From Paenibacillus vietnamensis (GTDB taxonomy: Bacteria > Bacillota > Bacilli > Paenibacillales > Paenibacillaceae), in the NCBI RefSeq assembly GCF_020169515.1, contig NZ_JAHMHW010000009.1, positions 62,001 through 126,000 on the forward strand: a DNA stretch of 64,000 bases, given 5' to 3'. The notes below the pieces were generated by a model, which was given only the letters and a program-made list of their open reading frames with translations, did not search any database and had not been told where the DNA came from. Shown here in pieces: positions 35,805 through 42,620 of this stretch. Position 1 is the first letter of the stretch. Each line of letters begins with the position of its first letter. The position numbers and the translations under genes are program-made.

Positions 35805-36914
35805 TTATTTCAATTCGTCTTCCGTGTAGTAGCCGGAATCCACCAATACTTCCTTGTAATTGTCCTTGTCGACCGATACCGGCTCGAGCAGGAAGGACGG
35901 AACCACTTTCACGCCGTTGTCGTAAGTTTCCGTGTCATTAACCGTTGCTTCTTTGCCTTCGATGACGGCTTCCGCCATGCTTACCGCCACTTTAGCCAAT
36001 TCCCGCGTATCTTTGAATACCGTAGAGGTTTGTTCGCCTGCGATGATCGACTTGATGGATGCGAGCTCAGCGTCTTGTCCGCTGATGATCGGCATCGGCT
36101 TGTCGCCGGAGCCGTAGCCTACGCCCTTCAAGGAAGAAATGATGCCGATGCTGATGCCGTCATAAGGAGAAAGCACGGCGTGTACCGTATCGGTTGCATA
36201 GTTGGCGCTCAGCAGGTTATCCATACGGGATTGCGCCGTCGCTCCGTCCCAGCGCAGCGTCGCCACTTGCTCCATGCTGGTCTGGCCGCTCTTCACGACA
36301 AGCTTGCCGCTGTCGATGTACGGCTGCAGAACGGACATGGCGCCGTCGAAGAAGAAGTAGGCATTGTTGTCGTCCGGCGAACCGGCGAACAGCTCGATGT
36401 TGAACGGCCCTTTGCCTTCCTTCAGGCCAAGCTTCTCTTCCAGGTAAGTTGCCTGCAGCACGCCTACCTTGAAGTTATCGAAGGTTGCATAGTAGCTTAC
36501 GTGCTCGGAATTTTTGATCAGACGGTCGTAAGCGATAACCTTGATGTTCTCGTCGGCCGCCTTCTGCAGCACGTCCGTCAGCGATTCGCCGTCAATCGAC
36601 GCGATAACCAGCACTTTAACGCCTTTTGTGATCATATTTTCAATTTGGGAAACCTGGTTTTCGATAACGTCCTCCGCATACTGAAGGTCTACCGAATAAC
36701 CGAGCTTCTCGAATTCGCTTTTCATATTGGCTCCGTCGCCGACCCAGCGCTCGGACGACTTCGTCGGCATCGAAATCCCGACGCTTCCTTTCGCGTTGTC
36801 CCCTCCTCCGTTACCGGAGGCGCCGTTCGATTCCGTGCCGCCGCCGTTAGCGCCGCAAGCCGCCAGAACCGTGATGAGCGCTGTCATTAAAATCACTGCC
36901 AACATCTTCTTCAT
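35805..36914 (-). CDS. chvE: sugar-binding lipoprotein ChvE
   Basis: 369 aa with a lipoprotein signal ending LAAC (Cys20) and a Gly/Asn-rich linker. The type I periplasmic binding fold matches Chv[18 protein letters not shown] at the first strand, [37 protein letters not shown] and PIISGQDAE. It binds monosaccharides outside the membrane and hands them to MmsAB. First gene of the transporter operon, strong GAGGGG site. ChvE-type proteins are also sensory in some bacteria, and a sensor trio follows in the same direction, so sugar-induced expression is likely. Confidence 0.93.
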   Translation of the reverse strand: MKKMLAVILMTALITVLAACGANGGGTESNGASGNGGGDNAKGSVGISMPTKSSERWVGDGANMKSEFEKLGYSVDLQYAEDVIENQVSQIENMITKGVKVLVIASIDGESLTDVLQKAADENIKVIAYDRLIKNSEHVSYYATFDNFKVGVLQATYLEEKLGLKEGKGPFNIELFAGSPDDNNAYFFFDGAMSVLQPYIDSGKLVVKSGQTSMEQVATLRWDGATAQSRMDNLLSANYATDTVHAVLSPYDGISIGIISSLKGVGYGSGDKPMPIISGQDAELASIKSIIAGEQTSTVFKDTRELAKVAVSMAEAVIEGKEATVNDTETYDNGVKVVPSFLLEPVSVDKDNYKEVLVDSGYYTEDELK

Positions 36915-37093
36915 ATCCGTTAACCCCTCTCTTGTGATCGGTTGAATGTGTTGATAGCTGTATCATACAGGGACGGGCCGGACGAAGCTTTGCAATTCGT
37001 TTACCTCTTTTTATAAAAAATTAACTTAAGTAAAAGGAGGAGTAATCTGAAGATCGATTGGGGAACTTAAAGAAAAAACGAAGGAGCAAACCA

Positions 37094-37372
37094 ATGGCTA
37101 GAAGAAGAAGGCGTTATGCGGTTCCCGGGGCAGAACAGGGCATGCAGCAGTTCAAGGCGGAAGTGATGAAGCGCGAAGGGTATGCGGTAGACCCGGCTAG
37201 ACCGGACGATGTCAAATACGAGGTGGCCAAGGAGCTTGGCATTCCGCTGCAGCCGGGCGATAACGGCAATTTGACGACGGAATCGGCAGGCCATATCGGC
37301 GGCAAAATCGGCGGCTCGATGGTGCGCGAAATGATACGCTTGGCTCAGGATAAGATCGCTAATCGCGAGTAG
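37094..37372 (+). CDS. alpha/beta-type small acid-soluble spore protein
   Basis: 92 aa from the ATG at 37094 (GAAGGAG upstream). The C-terminal half is the SASP signature: YEVAKELGIPLQPGDNGNLT and GGKIGGSMVREMIRLAQ, including the GPR protease cleavage region before ELGI. The N-terminus is unusually basic (MARRRRRY), unlike typical SspA/B. These proteins coat and protect DNA in spores and are degraded at germination. This is the clearest sign that the organism sporulates. Followed by its own terminator. Confidence 0.92.
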   Translation: MARRRRRYAVPGAEQGMQQFKAEVMKREGYAVDPARPDDVKYEVAKELGIPLQPGDNGNLTTESAGHIGGKIGGSMVREMIRLAQDKIANRE

Positions 37373-37385
37373 AATTGGATGGAAC

Positions 37386-37450
37386 AAACCAGCAAATACT
37401 TGTCAAGGATTTTATGTCGGTCCTTACTCGAATTGCTGGTTTACACTTTT
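37386..37450 (+). terminator. terminator of the spore protein gene
   Basis: AAACCAGCAA pairs with TTGCTGGTTT, with an inner AAGGA/TCCTT stem, followed by ACACTTTTT. Confidence 0.7.
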
Positions 37451-37555
37451 TAATTCAACAAATAACCCTTCATTGACTTGAAGGATATGGGTAATTATCG
37501 TTTGCCTTTGGTGGTTCAGCACATTTGTTATTTGTAATCCGCCAGTTAGCGGAAC

Positions 37556-37588
37556 GAAAAAGCAGCCGGACTTCATGGCCGGCTGCTG
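37556..37588 (-). terminator. terminator overlapping the end of the YjbR gene
   Basis: Minus strand AGCAGCCGG loop CCGGCTGCT followed by TTTTTCG. The left part of the stem lies inside the final codons of the gene. Confidence 0.8.
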
Positions 37589-37959
37589 CTGTCTGTATTA
37601 AACTGTGGTTTATCCTCATTTACTTTGGTTTTACGTTTAGGCCTTGTGAGTTCAAAACTATGCCTTACCATGTCATGAAGATCATCTTCCGGAAGCCCTT
37701 CATCCAGAATCACTGTATTCCAGTGCTCTTTATTCATATGATACCCCGGCTTGACTTCCTTAAATGCCTGTCGAAGAAAATCGGATCGTTCAGGATCACA
37801 TTTAAGGTTAACGCAAAGATGTTCATCTCGGTTGAATATCAAGGCAAATAACTTCTTGTTTTCTTTATGGCGAATGGCCGTCCAGCCTTCTCCGAAAGGT
37901 AGATCTTCATACGAGCCTGGATAAGACAAGCAGTATTCTACGAAATCTCCTATTTTCAT
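37573..37959 (-). CDS. MmcQ/YjbR-family protein
   Basis: 128 aa from the ATG at 37959 with GGAG nine bases upstream. MmcQ/YjbR fold: FVEYCLSYPGSYEDLPFGEGW, then IRHKENKKLFALIFNRDEHLCVNLKCDPERSDFLRQAF, then MNKEHWNTVILDEGLPEDDLHDMVRHSFELT. The fold resembles a double-wing DNA-binding domain, but the biological role is not established. Its codon use is AT-richer than the genes before 36.9 kb, like the following three genes. Confidence 0.9.
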   Translation of the reverse strand: MKIGDFVEYCLSYPGSYEDLPFGEGWTAIRHKENKKLFALIFNRDEHLCVNLKCDPERSDFLRQAFKEVKPGYHMNKEHWNTVILDEGLPEDDLHDMVRHSFELTRPKRKTKVNEDKPQFNTDSSSRP

Positions 37960-38070
37960 CCGATCTACTCCTGTCCTTTTTATTCCTGAATTCATTTTAT
38001 ACAAGATTCAATTTAAGGCTAATTCATGATACAAGCAAGATGTCCGAGGCCAACCAGATGGTGATTTTTC

Positions 38071-38120
38071 GTTTGGTTTGGTTTGGTTTGGTTTGGTTTG
38101 GTTTGTTCTGTTCTGTTCTG
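38071..38120. repeat. pentanucleotide microsatellite
   Basis: Seven uninterrupted GTTTG units (38071-38105) followed by three TTCTG units (38106-38120), about 100 bases upstream of the membrane protein gene at 38224. Slippage here could change promoter spacing and expression. Confidence 0.9.
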
Positions 38121-38223
38121 ATCTAAGCGTCACCGCCCAGTAGACAGAAAGAATGAGACCGAATACTTCTGAAAGGTATGGGGCAGTTTATTTCGTAATC
38201 AGAACTGAAATAGGGGTTTTTTG

Positions 38224-39456
38224 ATGGGAAGCGTCTACTCGAACGGACTTCGTCGTCCGAAATTACATCTTGCGCCTTATATTGCTAACTACATTCATGA
38301 ACAGAACCCTTGGTCACTTGTATGGTGGTCAGCTGCCTTCCCCGGAGCTGGACATATGCAATTATGTAAATATGGTACCGGCATTGTGTTGATGTTCTGG
38401 GAGTTTTTCATTAATGTAAAGTCACACTTAAATGAGGCCATTTACTATTCAATGATAGGCGATTTCGAAATCGCTAAATCCGTAATCGATACAAAATGGT
38501 TTCTTCTCTATATGGCGGTTTACATCTTCACGATGTGGGACTGTTACCGCCTTGCATTAGATTTAAATAAATACTCCCAGTTAGCAGATCGATATGATGC
38601 ACCCATTAAACCCTTTCATATTGGCGCTATTGAAATTAATTACCTTGATTACCGAAAACCATGGAATGGTGTAATTTGGTCCCTTTTTATGCCAGGACTA
38701 GGCTCTATATATGCAAACAGGCTTCCAACGGGTTTTTTTGTGTTGATCTGCACCGTTTTCTCAATTTACAAATCCAACCTGTTACCTGCCTTCCATTGGA
38801 TGGCGGCAGGTAATCTCGATATGGTTAGAAATAGTATCAGCCCCCAGTGGTTTTTGAATTTACCTTCTCTTTGGGGGTTTGCCGTAAGTTCCACCTATAT
38901 AGATATCCACTTTACAAATGAATTATTTAAGACAGAGCAGTCTAGATTTTTGGCGAAAAATTATCAACCACCGACATTTAAAATGCCACGAAAAAACAAA
39001 GGTGATGGAAACATGCATCTGATTTCAACGTTCCAACATAGTGCGTATTTAGAATTGGCACTCAGCGATTTAGAGCAGGAAGGAATTCCAAAGGATCATA
39101 TATTCATCGCGACACTTGATAAACATTCGTCTAAGTCTTCGGACATTGAACGCGTGCATAAAGAGAGTGCCAGTCGCTATGAACTAGCTTTTATTTTAGC
39201 GACCATTTTTATGTTGCTTGGAAGTATATACGGGTTTATTTGGACCTGGGGACCAATCATCTGGGGATTAATTGGGATCATTCTCGGAGCGATTTTAGGT
39301 CTGGTAATTACTGTACTTCACAGGAAAAATAAATGGTTCATAAAAGAAGCGCCAATGGACGTTGTCGTCATTGTTGAATGCGAACAACACAATCTGGAGG
39401 TCGCTGAACGAATCATGTGGAGGCATAAAGCGTTGGGAGTATCAAAAACTCCATGA
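38224..39456 (+). CDS. multi-pass membrane protein with internal duplication, unknown function
   Basis: 410 aa, ATG 38224 with AGGGG seven bases before. Residues 28-115 and 135-225 are two copies of one module: NPWSLVWWSAAFPGAGH versus KPWNGVIWSLFMPGLGS at the start, a middle G-D/N-F/L-x-x-A/V-x-x-x-I pattern, and a closing helix. Each resembles the PG.G turn of TM2-like membrane modules. The C-terminal third (about 265-410) has a helix (LELALSDLEQEGIPKDHI), two glycine-rich membrane helices and a soluble end, like the DUF1269/general stress YflT group. GC is clearly lower than in surrounding operons. No function can be assigned. Confidence 0.8.
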   Translation: MGSVYSNGLRRPKLHLAPYIANYIHEQNPWSLVWWSAAFPGAGHMQLCKYGTGIVLMFWEFFINVKSHLNEAIYYSMIGDFEIAKSVIDTKWFLLYMAVYIFTMWDCYRLALDLNKYSQLADRYDAPIKPFHIGAIEINYLDYRKPWNGVIWSLFMPGLGSIYANRLPTGFFVLICTVFSIYKSNLLPAFHWMAAGNLDMVRNSISPQWFLNLPSLWGFAVSSTYIDIHFTNELFKTEQSRFLAKNYQPPTFKMPRKNKGDGNMHLISTFQHSAYLELALSDLEQEGIPKDHIFIATLDKHSSKSSDIERVHKESASRYELAFILATIFMLLGSIYGFIWTWGPIIWGLIGIILGAILGLVITVLHRKNKWFIKEAPMDVVVIVECEQHNLEVAERIMWRHKALGVSKTP

Positions 39457-39770
39457 ATGCGGTGCTATTTCGGATAATCTCATACCTGACAATTCCCCCT
39501 CGAGGTAATAGATGACTGATCGCTGTCCAGTTGTATTTGTTAAAACGCCATTGACGAAATCGAAAAGTTTATTGGAAATCGAAGATAAGACAAAACGGAG
39601 AGCATTGGATTGAATGACAACAGCGGTCGGGTCTAAGGCTTTGTTCAAGTCGTGGTCCCCCTGTCTTGGTGGAGCTCCCTTTTAGTTATATCTTATTTGT
39701 TTGTTTGTTTATCATGGCTGTCATCCATCTGATTATATAAGCAAGGATAATAAAAATTACAAGTAATTAT
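39457..39770. other. AT-rich intergenic stretch
   Basis: No gene was accepted in these 314 bases. A minus-strand frame of 68 codons (39442-39648) runs through part of it without a clear ribosome binding site or recognisable domain. No terminator was recognised for the upstream gene. Confidence 0.4.
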
Positions 39771-40283
39771 ATGGAGCTGACTGAAGCAAGAAATAATGCA
39801 GGAACATATCTAGGCGAACAACACGAGGGATACGATCCAAACCATCTTATATGGGCCGTGCTCGAAAACTCTGTACTAGAGCATGAGGCCGGCTACTGTT
39901 CTGAAATAAGTATAGTTCATCAGCAAGATGGAAGTGTGACTATAGCCGATAATGGACGAGGCATTCCGATTCGGGCCTTACCTAATTCTTCAACCAAGGT
40001 ACCGGTACAAACCGTTCTTACGGAAATCGGATACTACAACAATACAAGTGCCTCTGTAGCAGCCCCAGGTGGACTTAAAGGGATCAATATGCCTGTGGTG
40101 AATGCACTCTCAGAGAGATTGTCCGTGGAAATTCGTCGTGAAGGAAAAGTGTTTCGTCAAGATTTCAAGCATGGAATCCCGCAATCCGAACTATTAGTAA
40201 TCGGGGTAACAAAGGAGACAGGTACCAGTGTTACCTTTAGACCGGATCGAGATATTTTCGCAGCCAGCTTTGATAAAACTTAA
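39771..40283 (+). CDS. stand-alone GyrB-like GHKL ATPase domain, catalytic Glu missing
   Basis: 170 aa matching only the first ATPase subdomain of GyrB/ParE. NHLIWAVLENSVLEHEAGYC aligns with GyrB [20 protein letters not shown]: the Mg-binding Asn is kept but the catalytic Glu (E42 of E. coli GyrB) is Ala. The adenine-binding Asp survives in IADNGRGIP, while the lid motif GGLHGVG has become GGLKGIN. The transducer, TOPRIM and C-terminal parts are absent. It probably binds nucleotide poorly, if at all, without hydrolysis. Start uncertain: ATG 39771 has no good site, and AAGGA lies eight bases before an ATT at 39756. Terminator at 40359. Confidence 0.75.
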   Translation: MELTEARNNAGTYLGEQHEGYDPNHLIWAVLENSVLEHEAGYCSEISIVHQQDGSVTIADNGRGIPIRALPNSSTKVPVQTVLTEIGYYNNTSASVAAPGGLKGINMPVVNALSERLSVEIRREGKVFRQDFKHGIPQSELLVIGVTKETGTSVTFRPDRDIFAASFDKT

Positions 40284-40358
40284 TTATTGAGTCGTATAGC
40301 AGAATTCCGGAAAATTTACCCCAGTCTAATTGTTGAAATCATCGAGTAGAGCAATTTA

Positions 40359-40388
40359 AGGCAACGGAATATTTCCGTTGCCTTTTAA
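40359..40388 (+). terminator. terminator of the GyrB-like gene
   Basis: AAGGCAACGGAA loop TTCCGTTGCCTT followed by TTAAA; 12-base perfect stem. Confidence 0.8.
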
Positions 40389-40508
40389 ACAGTTAGAAAG
40401 GCGAGTCCAGAGATGAAATCGCAGTGAAGGAAAAGGAAGATTCAGCACTTTCACCTAGCCAGGCATACAAACATAAATTAATACAGATGAAACTGGAGGG
40501 AATAGCAT

Positions 40509-40748
40509 TTGGAAAACAATAAAGAGCTGCGTGATATTGAAATTGCAAAGCTGGCTTTTATAGGAGCATCGATAGCTGCAATAGGTGATGGGATAGGCGC
40601 GCTGGCTGCCGGATTGGCATTAGATGCTTTAAGGCAGGATCATCAAATTCAAAACGATAATCGTAATGCGTCATTTGCAGGTCCAACTCAAGTACAGCTT
40701 GATTATTATATAAAAGAGTTAATTAGAATTAGAAATATTGTCGGCTGA
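40509..40748 (+). CDS. small hydrophobic protein, unknown
   Basis: 79 aa from a TTG start with a strong GGAGGG eight bases upstream. One hydrophobic Gly/Ala-rich segment (LAFIGASIAAIGDGIGALAAGLAL, residues 15-38, split by a single Asp) is flanked by charged ends; the tail QLDYYIKELIRIRNI is an amphipathic helix. It could be a single-pass membrane or membrane-associated peptide. Similar small proteins occur as unnamed ORFs in Bacilli. It belongs to the AT-rich stretch with the two preceding genes. Confidence 0.6.
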   Translation: MENNKELRDIEIAKLAFIGASIAAIGDGIGALAAGLALDALRQDHQIQNDNRNASFAGPTQVQLDYYIKELIRIRNIVG

Positions 40749-41204
40749 ATGGACTAATCCATTTTGCCGCCTTGAACGGATTCTTGTCGGAGGCTTCAAC
40801 CGGACGGTCTATCCATTGGCCCTCTTTTGTAAAGGACAAAGAAGACGCTTAGCCCCCTTTATGTGCGATTTCTTCCGCTTAACGGTCATCTCGGCGCTTT
40901 AAAGCCGTGATCGTATAGAAAGCAAACCGTCCATCTGTCCTATCTGACTCTCATGTCCATTAGCCGCCGACACTTGCTGATTAGTCATTCCAAGAGGCTT
41001 TTTCGTCCGTTACCTCTAGACAAGTCAGACGCGACGCGGCAGATAAGCGCTTGCCGAAGCAAGACACCGAAAGCAAAAAATGGCCATGCAGGGATAGATC
41101 GTCCCATGAACACGGCCATTTCTTCTTTGACTTCCTATTTTCGTCGAGCGTGCTATCCATCAAGTGAGAGAACTGCTTAGGGGCAGCCCTTTCGCTTCAC
41201 ACGA
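40749..41204. other. 456-base gap, no gene recognised
   Basis: Contains short open frames on both strands without ribosome binding sites, and near its right end the terminator of the pspA operon (41075-41121). Nothing else was recognised. Confidence 0.5.
41075..41121 (-). terminator. terminator of the pspA operon
   Basis: Minus strand AAATGGCC, inner GGGA/TCCC pairing, then GGCCATTT followed by TTTGCTTT. It lies about 85 bases beyond the pspA stop. Confidence 0.75.
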
Positions 41205-41870
41205 TTATCCCGTTTGCATTTCTCTTCTGGCGGCTTTAAGCCGCTTCAGCTCGGCCTGAATTTCCTCGTTCCGGTCGATCCGGTCGAGCTCGTTATGCTG
41301 CGGGGACGCTGCCCATTGCTTTGCCGCAGCCCCGGCCTCCAGCCGGCGCACATTCTCTTCCAGACGCTCGAAGCCGCGAATGACCTTCTCCGTCCGGATG
41401 GCCGGGAAAGCGGCTGCACCTTCGATCGCCTTTGCGGCTTTGGCCCTCGAGGCGAGGAAGTACAGCCGGCCCTGCAGCTCGCGATGCAGCTCCTTCAAAC
41501 GAACGATCTCCTGCTTCAGCGTACCGATCTGATTGCGGATCACATCCAGTCGCTGCCTGTAGGAGTGCAGCAGCCTCTCATGCTGCAGCTTTTCCGAAAG
41601 CGCAATTTCGGCAATCCGCTCCTCTTCCCGGTCCACCGCCAATTCGGCTTGGCGCAGCCGTTTGGAAATCATTTGCGACGTATGTTCAATTAGCAGAATG
41701 TATTCCTGCTCCGCGGCCAGCTGGCCGGCGAGCGCCTCGCTTGCTTTGTCGATATGCTCCTCAATCTGGCGCAGGTAATGCTTGGCCATATTTACCGGAT
41801 CCTCGCACCTGTCCAGCAATCCATGCACGTCCGCGGCTGCCATTTCTTTTACTCTTCTGAATACTCCCAT
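41205..41870 (-). CDS. pspA: PspA/IM30 (ESCRT-III-like) membrane stress protein
   Basis: 221 aa, nearly all alpha-helical coiled coil. It opens MGVFRRVKEMAAADVHGLLDRCEDPVNMAKHYLRQIEEHI, the PspA/Vipp1 N-terminal amphipathic helix and following hairpin, including the conserved EDP. Long heptad stretches run to residue 190. PspA proteins polymerise on damaged cytoplasmic membranes. AGGAGGAG precedes the ATG, and its start lies 110 bases inside the upstream membrane protein frame. In Bacilli such genes respond to cell-envelope antibiotics; no regulator is visible here. Confidence 0.9.
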   Translation of the reverse strand: MGVFRRVKEMAAADVHGLLDRCEDPVNMAKHYLRQIEEHIDKASEALAGQLAAEQEYILLIEHTSQMISKRLRQAELAVDREEERIAEIALSEKLQHERLLHSYRQRLDVIRNQIGTLKQEIVRLKELHRELQGRLYFLASRAKAAKAIEGAAAFPAIRTEKVIRGFERLEENVRRLEAGAAAKQWAASPQHNELDRIDRNEEIQAELKRLKAARREMQTG

Positions 41871-42399
41871 CCTTTTCTCCTCCTTGTTTGTCTAAAAAAT
41901 AACCTCTTGTTTTGCGTTCCCACTCATCCAGAAAGCTTCCTTTGTCGGTAGGCATAGCGCCATAACGTATCGCTCCTTCGCCTGCACTTAACGCTTCCAG
42001 CGAGGCATCGTTCTGGCTCCGGGACCGGATGAGCAGAAGGGCGATCACAAGCAGCGCTCCCCACAGCGGCGATAACAGGCTCATAAGCGCAAGCCCCGCC
42101 GTAAAGGCGGTTACAACCCTAAGGATGCCGGACGATTTTGTCCACAGCCATAACGCCGCAGCAAGCGCCGCCAGCTTCAAAGCCGTGAATACCGCTGCGA
42201 ACAACGGCGCAAACGCCTGATGCTGATAGCTGATCTCCCTCATGACGACATATCCGCCGTGTCCGCCGCGGCCCGGTCCTTGATGAATGTAGACATAGTT
42301 CGTATGTCCGAATAATGCGATTGCCTTGAGCAGCAGCAGCACCGCCGCGAATCCGGCAGCTCCGATTACCGCCCATTTGAGGGTCCGGTTCGTATTCAA
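41761..42399 (-). CDS. membrane protein upstream of pspA, long overlap
   Basis: 212 aa, TTG start with GGGAGGAGG seven bases upstream. Four hydrophobic helices (9-30, 65-85, 90-105, 108-123) and a cytoplasmic tail. The tail after KTRGYFLDKQGGEK reads through the pspA ribosome binding site and 110 bases of pspA, giving a basic, low-quality sequence. This suggests an ancestral stop near the pspA start was lost, or that true overlap exists. Likely a partner or anchor of PspA by position; no family name recognised. Confidence 0.75.
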   Translation of the reverse strand: MNTNRTLKWAVIGAAGFAAVLLLLKAIALFGHTNYVYIHQGPGRGGHGGYVVMREISYQHQAFAPLFAAVFTALKLAALAAALWLWTKSSGILRVVTAFTAGLALMSLLSPLWGALLVIALLLIRSRSQNDASLEALSAGEGAIRYGAMPTDKGSFLDEWERKTRGYFLDKQGGEKDGSIQKSKRNGSRGRAWIAGQVRGSGKYGQALPAPD

Positions 42400-42620
42400 G
42401 CTGCCACCTCCTCCCGTCTTGTTTTTTCGTACAAGCTAACTATAAATCTCTTGCCTGAAACATAGATTAGCTCCAACTTATAGGAGGATAAAAATGGGCT
42501 GAAAGCTGGCTGAAAGAAAGGATCGGCACTCCGCAAAATTTAAGGAGCTCAGCCGTTCCCGGCATGATACAATGGGAAAAATAAGATATGCGTCTTAATC
42601 GCAGCAGGGAGGGCATTATT

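Noticed and set aside
39442-39648. 68-codon minus-strand ORF downstream of the membrane protein
   Set aside because: No convincing ribosome binding site, no recognised domain, and it overlaps the end of the preceding gene; left unannotated.
40953-41180. Overlapping short frames on both strands
   Set aside because: Neither has a ribosome binding site; the region contains the pspA terminator hairpin.
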